From UBA3206 sp963623875 (lineage in GTDB: Bacteria > Bacillota_I > Bacilli_A > Acholeplasmatales > Anaeroplasmataceae), in contig CAVFNL010000010.1 of assembly GCA_963623875.1 (NCBI GenBank), positions 1 through 23,149 of the forward strand: DNA of 23,149 bases. The letters run 5' to 3'. The notes under the pieces were generated by a model. The model did no database searches and had not been told where the DNA came from. It saw only the letters and a list, made by a program, of their open reading frames with translations. Position 1 is the first letter of the stretch. Each line of letters starts with the position of its first letter. The translations under genes and the position numbers were made by a program. This document shows, piece after piece, positions 14,824 to 22,007 of this stretch.

Positions 14824-17800
14824 TTATTTGTTTTCTTCCTCTTTGCCTATATCACTCATATATTCTTTTATAATACTTGTAATCGTATTATTATTTTTTA
14901 ATACATCACCTGATACAACACAAATATCATTTTCTTGTAATTTTAAAATATCTTTTTTCGATTTAACATTTAAAACATATATTTTAATACCTAATTCATC
15001 ACACGCTTTTTTCAAAGCTTTAATTAATTCAAAATTATAAACGTTTTTATCGCATAAAAATATATCTAATTTATTTTTAATCGCAAAACTAAAATCTGTA
15101 CTTGCAAGAGATATACCAAGCTGTTTTAAATACATTATGTTTGTAGAGTCTAGGTATTCTACATCATTTATTATATTAAATCCTAAAATCTTAGGATTAA
15201 TATGCATAAATTTTAATTTTGATTCAAAATAATATTTAAACCTTTTATCAAAAATAACACTTCTGTGTATTGGAATTAATGTAGGGTAATATACCTTACA
15301 TTTATCATAAAATGTTTTTAGTTCAAACAGCGTTTCATTTATGATATATTTATCAAATATTTTCTTTATATCTCTTTTTTCTACTACATAATAGAAATAT
15401 TCTTCATCGCAATCAAACTGTTTTAAATTTGCATAAGGAATATAATATTCAATAGTTTGTTCACTAATGTTTGCGAGTGATTTATAATTAATCTTTAACT
15501 CTCTTAAATCTATAGCCTCTGATGCATATAATGCCATTTGGGAATCTTTAAAGCGCATTAACGCTTTTTCTTTATCATAAGATGCGACAACTAAATCTTC
15601 CTCGTTCGCATCTATCAAAGCTTCTGATGCATAATTTATTACTTTTTTACAATCGATTGCGCCACTTTGACTATTATATCTATAAATACCTGCTTTTACA
15701 TCTAATTTTAATCTTTTATTTACTTCTTCTGATTTAGATATAATATCACTTATTATATTTTCTACTCTCTTTTTTACAACTCTTAAATCATTTGTATCTT
15801 TAAATAAAACAAAAAATTTATCATTTTCTAAATGAAAAACGCAAGTATTTTTATCTTCTTTTTCTTTTAATATTTTACCTATTAAAAGTGTTAAGTCATC
15901 CGCAAATTTATATCCATAAATATCAAAAAAAACTTTATAGTTTACATTTGAAATAAGAGCGCATGAAAATTTCTTAGATAATATCGCATCATCTAAATAA
16001 TCATATAAAATATTTTTGTTCTTAAGTTTTGATAAAGGATTATTTAATGCTTTATCTTTTAATTTTAACTCTTTCTTCTCAAAACTACTCTCATCATAGA
16101 CAATACCATATATTTCAAGTACTGCAGAATCTAGTACTATGATTTCTTCTTTTAAATACTTATCTTTTATATGATAAAAAATAGTCGTATTTTTAATCTC
16201 ACGTTCATATATCTTGCGATAAACTTCCTTATATAATCCTCTATCAGCAGGATTAATTAAAGAGATATATTCTTCATCAGTTAATTTGTTAGTTTTACAA
16301 TCAACAATATCTTTTAGTACATCATTTAATTTTATTTCTTTATCGCTTTCAATTTTTAAGCCAAATTTAGCATTATTAAAAATATAATCATACATTTTAA
16401 CATCGTGTGATATATCTTTATTTTCATATAGTCTATTTATAAAAATATTTAACATTTTAGATAATGTTTTAAGTATTTCATAAATATAGATATCTAAAAA
16501 TCTATCCGTTTTAAAATTGTATGTAATAGCCCCTATTATTTCATCAGATTTATATAGTGAAAAACCAAACACAGATTTAAAATCATCACTATATTTAGCA
16601 TTTGTAATGATATTTTTATCAAACAATGAATCATGAATATTTATTAATAATAATTTATCATTATTTGTAAGAAGTTCTTCAAAAGGAGTACCTTCTATTT
16701 GTTCATCAACAAATCTTTTTTCATAGACTCTATTCATTTTATAATGGAATCCTTCTCCATTATAATTTGTGCATATTACAATTTCACAATACGAAAAAAC
16801 CTTCTCTATTTCACTTCCAAAATTAATAAGCACATCTCTAAATCTATAGCCTTCTTTAGGATTTAAGGTATTAAGAATTCCTTCGAGATTTTTAAACCTT
16901 TTTGAAACTTCTATACTAACTTTTGGTGTCTCTGTTACAACTTCTTCAAATATTTGGCCTTTACTTTCTTCTTTTTTAGGCATCGAAATATTAATAACTT
17001 CAGGCGCTACACTTATTTCATCTTCAATGATATTAATATTAATTGTTTTTTTCTTTTCTTTCTTTATAACCTTTTTTAAAGCCTTTACTTCTTCTTCTAA
17101 GGTTTCTATAGCCTCGCTATATTCAAACGCTCCTACCCTATTTGAAATCGCAATCGAGACATCTTTTGCGACTTTTGCGAATTCTAAAGAAACCTCTTTT
17201 GAAGCTTGCAAATAAATATCATGACATTCTGACTCAAATATCATTGCTTTTCTATTATCGCCATTTATTAAATATATTTTTAATAAAATAGTAGAAAGAA
17301 TTATCTTTGAATCAATATCAATTAAATCATCGTTAATATATTCTAAAATAAATTCTTGCGCTTCTTGGTATCTATTTTCCTTAAAAAGATTTATAGCAAG
17401 TTTTGTTTTTAATTTATATATTTTTTCATACGAATGATTTTTCTCATAAAGTGGAAGTAATTTATTATAATTATCTTTGAATTGAGAATACAAGTTATCA
17501 TAATATAAAATATCTACTAATTTCTCTAAAGCCAAAATTCTTTTCTCTTCATTTATATCTTCTGATAAATATTCAACTATTGTTCTTTTTAATTCTAATC
17601 TATTGGATGTAGCTTCATAATAACGAATCATATCATAAAGATATTTGTCACTATCAATTGTTTTAAGATTATCACGTTTTAGTTCAATGTATTTTAATGC
17701 TTGATCATAATTTTGAGTTTCAAGAAAAATATCTATCAAAGTATCTAGAATAGATATTATCGATTCATTATCATATTTTTTTAAATTTAAAATTAATGGT

Positions 17801-17973
17801 AATAATATTTTTAATGCATCTTTTGTTTTATCAATTTGATGAAGTATAAAAGCCTTATATGATATAGCTTTTAGATAATCATATGAAGTTTCATCTAAAT
17901 CTTTTAAAAACATATCAATTTTTCTTATTGACTTTTTATCAATTTCTAAAGATAAAACTTCATCAAGTCTCAT
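14824..17973 (-). CDS. Large helical-GAF-PAS-GGDEF-EAL protein with degenerate signalling domains
   Basis: The 1049-residue product is soluble, with no signal peptide or membrane segment seen. Residues 1-290 are helical hairpins of TPR type. A Lys/Glu coiled segment (287-310) and a polar linker (310-355) follow. Residues about 356-515 look like a GAF domain, 525-640 like a PAS domain, 640-805 like a GGDEF domain and 815-1030 like an EAL domain. In the GGDEF part the half NVNYKVFFDIYGYKFADD (676-693) is recognisable, but the signature loop reads ENDKF (716-720), losing the two glycines. The EAL part has no EAL triad and no DDFG pair (STDFSF at 958-963 instead). Neither cyclase nor phosphodiesterase activity is expected. 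It could be a c-di-GMP or nucleotide sensor or a scaffold. It starts 1 bp after the yfcE-like stop (SD GGAGAT), in an operon with rdgB. Confidence 0.8.
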   Translation of the reverse strand: MRLDEVLSLEIDKKSIRKIDMFLKDLDETSYDYLKAISYKAFILHQIDKTKDALKILLPLILNLKKYDNESIISILDTLIDIFLETQNYDQALKYIELKRDNLKTIDSDKYLYDMIRYYEATSNRLELKRTIVEYLSEDINEEKRILALEKLVDILYYDNLYSQFKDNYNKLLPLYEKNHSYEKIYKLKTKLAINLFKENRYQEAQEFILEYINDDLIDIDSKIILSTILLKIYLINGDNRKAMIFESECHDIYLQASKEVSLEFAKVAKDVSIAISNRVGAFEYSEAIETLEEEVKALKKVIKKEKKKTININIIEDEISVAPEVINISMPKKEESKGQIFEEVVTETPKVSIEVSKRFKNLEGILNTLNPKEGYRFRDVLINFGSEIEKVFSYCEIVICTNYNGEGFHYKMNRVYEKRFVDEQIEGTPFEELLTNNDKLLLINIHDSLFDKNIITNAKYSDDFKSVFGFSLYKSDEIIGAITYNFKTDRFLDIYIYEILKTLSKMLNIFINRLYENKDISHDVKMYDYIFNNAKFGLKIESDKEIKLNDVLKDIVDCKTNKLTDEEYISLINPADRGLYKEVYRKIYEREIKNTTIFYHIKDKYLKEEIIVLDSAVLEIYGIVYDESSFEKKELKLKDKALNNPLSKLKNKNILYDYLDDAILSKKFSCALISNVNYKVFFDIYGYKFADDLTLLIGKILKEKEDKNTCVFHLENDKFFVLFKDTNDLRVVKKRVENIISDIISKSEEVNKRLKLDVKAGIYRYNSQSGAIDCKKVINYASEALIDANEEDLVVASYDKEKALMRFKDSQMALYASEAIDLRELKINYKSLANISEQTIEYYIPYANLKQFDCDEEYFYYVVEKRDIKKIFDKYIINETLFELKTFYDKCKVYYPTLIPIHRSVIFDKRFKYYFESKLKFMHINPKILGFNIINDVEYLDSTNIMYLKQLGISLASTDFSFAIKNKLDIFLCDKNVYNFELIKALKKACDELGIKIYVLNVKSKKDILKLQENDICVVSGDVLKNNNTITSIIKEYMSDIGKEEENK

Positions 17974-17974
17974 A

Positions 17975-18406
17975 CTATATCTCCTTTATTTCTATATTAT
18001 CATTTTCTACTATTGCGTATGTTCTTTTGTATTTTAAAGAGCCTGGATTTACAAAGTGTATTCCATTACATTCTATATTTAAAGCCTCATGAGTATGTCC
18101 GAAAAACACATAATCACATCCCAATTCTAATGCTTTAAAATATAATTTATCAAAGCCAAATTTTACATTATATTTATGCCCATGAGTAATAAATATTTTT
18201 TTAGAATCTATTTCAAGAATTCTATCGTAAATATCACCTTTGCTATCACAGTTTCCATATACATATAAAATATTATTCTTTTTCAAAAAATTCACATCTA
18301 CACAAAAATCCCCACAGTGTATTACATTATATCCCTTATATTTTTCTATAAGTTCATTCATTAAATCTGTGTCTTTGTGAGTATCACTTATTATTAATAA
18401 ATTCAA
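17975..18406 (-). CDS. YfcE/MJ0936-family metallophosphoesterase
   Basis: This is a small two-metal phosphodiesterase of the calcineurin-like fold, 143 residues. All metal-ligand motifs are present in order: SDTH (7-10), GDF (32-34), GNCD (51-54), THGH (74-77) and GHTH (103-106). The natural substrate of the family is unclear. The start is TTG at 18404-18406, supported by AAGGAGAG 5 nt upstream. It overlaps the rdgB 3' end by 23 nt. In several Bacilli a YfcE-like (ysnB) gene directly follows rdgB (ysnA), which agrees with this order. Next downstream is the large GAF-GGDEF-EAL protein, 1 bp away. Confidence 0.93.
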   Translation of the reverse strand: MNLLIISDTHKDTDLMNELIEKYKGYNVIHCGDFCVDVNFLKKNNILYVYGNCDSKGDIYDRILEIDSKKIFITHGHKYNVKFGFDKLYFKALELGCDYVFFGHTHEALNIECNGIHFVNPGSLKYKRTYAIVENDNIEIKEI

Positions 18407-18977
18407 AATATCTCTCCTTAAGGCTATTTAAGGCTTTTGCCCTATGAGAAATCAAATTCTTCTCATCAAGTGTAATCTCAGCCATTGTGCGGCCATATTC
18501 TTCAATAAAGAAATAAGGATCGTAACCAAAGCCATTATTACCTTTTGCGTTATCTATAATAGTACCATAACATTCACCTTTTGTAATAATATGTTCCCCA
18601 TTGGGCTTACAAAGGCATATAGCACATACATATTTAGCTTTTCTATTTTCTTTATCTTTTATATTTTTAATTAAAAGTTCATTATTTTTTAAATCATCAT
18701 GAAAATCTCCAGCATATCTTGCGCTATATATTCCAGGCGCTCCATCTAGCGCTTCACACATAAGTCCTGAATCATCAGCTATCGCAAGAAGCCCTGTAAG
18801 AGATGCTATAGTACTTGCTTTTATATACGCATTTTCTTCAAATGTGCCACCATCTTCTACAATATCAATATCAATTCCTTTTTCTTTTAAGGAATATAGA
18901 TTTATTTTTGAATTTTCAAATATTTTTTTAAATTCTCTTATTTTATTTTGATTGTTTGACGCTATAATAATATCCAT
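18384..18977 (-). CDS. rdgB: XTP/dITP diphosphatase (RdgB/HAM1 family)
   Basis: RdgB hydrolyses non-canonical purine nucleoside triphosphates (XTP, dITP, ITP) and keeps them out of DNA and RNA. From ATG 18975-18977 the product is 197 residues, typical. Motifs are ASNNQNKIREF (6-16), GGTFEENAYIKA, ADDSGL, GAPGIYSARYAG, GFGYDPYF and SHRAKAL. An upstream in-frame ATG at 18992 would add five residues, but GGTGAT (18982-18987) lies 4 nt before the chosen ATG and would fall inside the longer reading. It heads the operon rdgB-yfcE-GGDEF/EAL. Identification is firm. Confidence 0.95.
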   Translation of the reverse strand: MDIIIASNNQNKIREFKKIFENSKINLYSLKEKGIDIDIVEDGGTFEENAYIKASTIASLTGLLAIADDSGLMCEALDGAPGIYSARYAGDFHDDLKNNELLIKNIKDKENRKAKYVCAICLCKPNGEHIITKGECYGTIIDNAKGNNGFGYDPYFFIEEYGRTMAEITLDEKNLISHRAKALNSLKERYFEFINNK

Positions 18978-18981
18978 AAAA

Positions 18982-19002
18982 ATCACCAACAATATTTTAT
19001 CA
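18982..19002 (-). promoter_or_regulatory. Extended -10 promoter and SD of rdgB
   Basis: On the minus strand the extended -10 TGATAAAAT has its hexamer at 18994-18999. The expected +1 (about 18987) coincides with the first base of the SD GGTGAT (18982-18987), giving a leader of about 10 nt. Confidence 0.65.
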
Positions 19003-19031
19003 TATTAAATATTAAAAAGAAATAAAGTCTA

Positions 19032-19053
19032 TGTTATAATATTTTTCGGTGAT
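19032..19053 (+). promoter_or_regulatory. Extended -10 promoter and SD of the CPBP protease gene
   Basis: TGTTATAAT has its -10 hexamer at 19035-19040. The expected +1 (about 19047) is one base before the SD GGTGAT (19048-19053), which is 4 nt before ATG 19058. It is divergent from the rdgB promoter. Confidence 0.7.
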
Positions 19054-19057
19054 ATAG

Positions 19058-19816
19058 ATGGACATGTCAAAAATTTGTTCTTTTTTTAAAAAGAAATCAA
19101 CCCTAAAAGCAATCATTCTAATACTTTATTATATTCTTATAATGTTTGTGTTATCTAGTTTTGTTTTTGAGCCTCTATTTATTAAAACATGCGAAGCTCT
19201 AAGTGGAATTAAAAAAGAATCTTGGTCTCATTCTTCTTTGTGTAATGTTTCGGCTATTTATAATTTTTTAATATATTTAATTTTATTTATTCCCCTATTT
19301 ATTTTTTATAGGTTTGAACTTAAGCATGATATAAAGGAACTAGCAAGTTCAAAAGAAAAAAGAAATTATATCTTAATTTCTTTACTTGTATTTTATATGG
19401 TATCAGTTATAGCATCAACTATATCTAATTTAATATATAATGATTCTTCATCTACAAATCAAGATACGATAGTTCAAATAGTAAAGAATAATGCACTATG
19501 CTTTATGTTAATGACAATTCAAGCATGTATTATAGGACCTATTGTTGAAGAGCTTATATTTAGACAAGCACTTTTTGATTTAATTAACAACAAATACTTA
19601 TCTATTGCGATTAGTTCAATACTTTTTGCATCAATGCATATTACCTCATCAACTGGCTCTTTTAGATATATGACTGCAATACTTATTCCATATCTTGCGT
19701 CTGGCATATTGTTTTGTATTATATATGAAAAAGGCCATAGAAATATATGGCCATGTATTTTAGTACATATGATTACAAACTTCCTATCAATAGTTGCTAT
19801 CGCAGTACTTTTGTAG
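19058..19816 (+). CDS. CPBP (Abi) family intramembrane glutamic protease
   Basis: CPBP/Rce1-like proteins are multi-pass proteases. Family members act in prenyl-protein processing, bacteriocin self-immunity or regulation. The 252-residue product has about six to seven hydrophobic segments (near 17-40, 65-85, 104-125, 145-162, 180-196, 205-223, 232-252). The three conserved motifs are complete: EELIFR (164-169, EExxxR), FASMH (190-194, FxxxH) and HMITN (237-241, HxxxN), so it is likely active. The SD is GGTGAT. Its 3' end overlaps the convergent ankyrin gene by 20 bp. The substrate is unknown. Confidence 0.9.
   Translation: MDMSKICSFFKKKSTLKAIILILYYILIMFVLSSFVFEPLFIKTCEALSGIKKESWSHSSLCNVSAIYNFLIYLILFIPLFIFYRFELKHDIKELASSKEKRNYILISLLVFYMVSVIASTISNLIYNDSSSTNQDTIVQIVKNNALCFMLMTIQACIIGPIVEELIFRQALFDLINNKYLSIAISSILFASMHITSSTGSFRYMTAILIPYLASGILFCIIYEKGHRNIWPCILVHMITNFLSIVAIAVLL
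19728..19752 (-). terminator. Terminator of the ankyrin operon, inside the CPBP coding region
   Basis: On the minus strand, GGCCATA (19746-19752) pairs perfectly with TATGGCC (19733-19739) around a 6-nt loop and is followed by five T (19728-19732). It lies about 45 bp after the stop of the minus-strand ankyrin gene, wholly within codons of the convergent CPBP gene. Confidence 0.8.
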
Positions 19817-20762
19817 TTTCATATCTTTTTAAGAAATCATAAATATCTATATAATTTAATTTTTTTGCAATATCTATAGGACGATTATTAAAATCGTCTT
19901 TTTTTGTGAAATTATAATATGATGTGAGTTGCTTTACTTTTACAAAATCATTATATACAACAGCTACATGTAGTGGATATTTTTTAGTATATTTTATATA
20001 TTTCATTGAATTATAATAATATAATAAATAATCTTTTATCTCTGGTTTTGCAATATCAAACACTGTTTCAAAGAAATCACTTTTCTTATCAAATAAAGCC
20101 CCAAATGATATTAATAAATCTATTAAATCATAATTCTTTTCTCTAACAGCTATAAAAAGAGGTGTTTCACCAAACGCATCTGATACATTCGCAAGTATTC
20201 CTTTAGCAAGCAAATATTTAGCTATTTCAATATCTCCTACAAGGCATGCTTCATGCAGTAATGTTTTCTTAGAAAAGTCTTTAGAATATAATAAATTGGG
20301 CTTCTTAGATATTATTTGAACAAGTAATTTTTTATTGTGTGCTTTAATCGCTGAGAAACAAATGTTTTCATCATTTTTATTAACAATATCTAATGATACA
20401 TTATAATCTAGCAAAATATTTGTCATTTCTTCTCTTTTAAGATTAAGAGAAATCATTAAAGCTGATTCACCATTTGAGTTTGTTAAATTAAGATTAGCTC
20501 CTTCACGTACAAGTCTTTTAAAATATCCTAGTTTATTATATAAAATGGTATAAATTAAAGCTGTATTACCATGATTATCTTTAGCATTAATATTGATATA
20601 ATTCTTTATTAATAAATCAAAAGCGTTATCAAATTCATTAATAATAGAAGCTATTAAAAGGCTTTGTCCTTCTTCGTTTAAAACATTAATGTCTTCTACT
20701 CTTAAATATTCTTCTAATGCTTTATAATCTAGATTATTGATATATAAGAATGGTTTAATCAT
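19797..20762 (-). CDS. Ankyrin-repeat protein
   Basis: The 322-residue product from ATG 20760-20762 is made almost wholly of ankyrin repeats. Six tandem units of 32-34 residues begin near 28, 62, 95, 128, 162 and 194, for example GNTALIYTILYNKLGYFKRLV, and two more lie near the C-terminus (PLHVAVVYN and NRPIDIAKKL). No signal peptide or enzymatic domain is seen, so it should act by protein binding. A longer frame runs to 20870 but would lie inside the upstream gene. I chose the inner ATG because GAGGAT is 4 nt before it and it overlaps the upstream stop as ATGATTAA, a classic coupled junction. Ankyrin proteins paired with a small partner gene are sometimes immunity or antitoxin proteins. That is only a possibility here. 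Confidence 0.88.
   Translation of the reverse strand: MIKPFLYINNLDYKALEEYLRVEDINVLNEEGQSLLIASIINEFDNAFDLLIKNYININAKDNHGNTALIYTILYNKLGYFKRLVREGANLNLTNSNGESALMISLNLKREEMTNILLDYNVSLDIVNKNDENICFSAIKAHNKKLLVQIISKKPNLLYSKDFSKKTLLHEACLVGDIEIAKYLLAKGILANVSDAFGETPLFIAVREKNYDLIDLLISFGALFDKKSDFFETVFDIAKPEIKDYLLYYYNSMKYIKYTKKYPLHVAVVYNDFVKVKQLTSYYNFTKKDDFNNRPIDIAKKLNYIDIYDFLKRYETTKVLR
19880..19905 (+). terminator. Terminator of the CPBP gene, inside the ankyrin coding region
   Basis: GACGATT (19880-19886) pairs perfectly with AATCGTC (19892-19898) around a 5-nt loop, and seven T follow (19899-19905). It is 64 bp after the CPBP stop, within codons of the convergent ankyrin gene (the DDFNNR segment). Confidence 0.85.
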
Positions 20763-21906
20763 TTTTATCCTCACAAGCTTTAGTATGGGTATATGTTTTC
20801 TTATCTTGATAGTTAAAATCAACGCACAAATTAAACATATCATATGGTAACATTTTACTTTCATAAACATTATATACTACATCAGAAAAATTTGATACAT
20901 CAAATCCTTTTAAACAATATATTTTAGTTGGATCATCAATATAATTTCCATATTTGCAAAAGAAACAACATAATATTTTATTATCTAATATTTTATTAAG
21001 TTTATTTAATTCATCATAAATAGTAGATGCACAGGCCTCATAGACTTCGCCACCATAATTTATTCTAGATGTTTTTACAGAATGTATGTATTTACATACT
21101 TTCGTATCAACTTCTACTTCTTTTATGATATTAGGATATACTTTTTCAATATCTCCTCTTATATAAATATCACCGCATTCATAATCTAAAATAGATTTAT
21201 AATCAGGTGTTATTATCAAAAATTTATCTGACGCTAAAGTTTTCATTGCCTCAATATCAAAGTCAACGAAGAAATATATATCATGGCTATCTTCGTCTTT
21301 AAAATCCAAAAGATAAAAATAGCCATCTTTCAAAAAATATTTTCTCATTTCTTCAACATTATATTTATTATTAATGATTTGGGTTAAAAAAGGTTTATTT
21401 TTTAAAGCATATTCTTTTTCTTTATACTTAAATACCATGGTGGCACTATTATATGCATTATAATGCTCTTCATCATATACTTTTCTATAAGTATCAATAA
21501 AACATCCAGATACTTTAGCTTCAAATGAATATAGATTCTTAAATGACATTACAAATATATTTGCGACTTCTTCTATGTTATCTCTTTCTTGCCATAAATA
21601 ATCTTCAGCCGCATCTATAATCGTATTAAAATTAAAGGGATCGTATGTAATATGTTTTATTTCGGTTCCATCGATTGCTAAAAAATAAATATATGCGAGT
21701 TTATCTAACAAATAATCAACATATTTTATTATATTGTTTTTAGATAAATTTGCTTCTTTACAGTCATATTTTACAATATATTTATCACATATATTCATTA
21801 TAGTAATAGGTTCTAAAACATTATCTGAATATATTTTTAAATCAACATTCAATATGCATTTTAAATTATACTTATTTTCTATATATTTCTTTATTTCTTC
21901 AAGCAT
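20755..21906 (-). CDS. Unrecognised cysteine-containing protein paired with the ankyrin protein
   Basis: I do not recognise this 383-residue protein. From ATG 21904-21906 it is soluble, acidic and rich in Tyr, Phe and Asp, with mixed alpha/beta character and no signal peptide. A cysteine cluster near the C-terminus, C313, C314, C317 and C331 (ILCCFFCKYGN, then YCLKG), could bind a metal. Just before it comes a helical EACASTIYDELNKLNKIL segment. Cysteine-bearing C-terminal modules of this kind appear in some uncharacterised proteins of polymorphic-toxin neighbourhoods, but I cannot confirm a match. A longer frame goes to 21945. The inner ATG has GGTGGT 4 nt upstream and a TATAAT at 21925. It overlaps the ankyrin ATG by 8 nt, so the two are surely co-translated. 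A strong terminator separates it from the surface-protein gene upstream. Confidence 0.8.
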   Translation of the reverse strand: MLEEIKKYIENKYNLKCILNVDLKIYSDNVLEPITIMNICDKYIVKYDCKEANLSKNNIIKYVDYLLDKLAYIYFLAIDGTEIKHITYDPFNFNTIIDAAEDYLWQERDNIEEVANIFVMSFKNLYSFEAKVSGCFIDTYRKVYDEEHYNAYNSATMVFKYKEKEYALKNKPFLTQIINNKYNVEEMRKYFLKDGYFYLLDFKDEDSHDIYFFVDFDIEAMKTLASDKFLIITPDYKSILDYECGDIYIRGDIEKVYPNIIKEVEVDTKVCKYIHSVKTSRINYGGEVYEACASTIYDELNKLNKILDNKILCCFFCKYGNYIDDPTKIYCLKGFDVSNFSDVVYNVYESKMLPYDMFNLCVDFNYQDKKTYTHTKACEDKND

Positions 21907-21910
21907 ATAA

Positions 21911-21933
21911 ACCACCACACATTGATTATAGCA
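21911..21933 (-). promoter_or_regulatory. Extended -10 promoter and SD of the cysteine protein-ankyrin operon
   Basis: On the minus strand, TGCTATAAT has its hexamer at 21925-21930. The expected +1 (about 21918) is next to the SD GGTGGT (21911-21916), so the leader is about 13 nt. No good -35 is seen. Confidence 0.65.
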
Positions 21934-21965
21934 TATATTAAGCAATATGTTTTATATATTTTAAG

Positions 21966-21994
21966 TAAAAAAATAAAGGACCGAAGTCCTTTAT
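21966..21994 (-). terminator. Strong terminator after the surface-protein gene
   Basis: On the minus strand a 9-bp perfect stem, ATAAAGGAC (21986-21994) with GTCCTTTAT (21973-21981), closes on a TTCG tetraloop (21982-21985). A run of T follows (21967-21973). It lies 14 bp past the surface-protein stop. Confidence 0.95.
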
Positions 21995-22007
21995 CTATAT
22001 TATAAAC

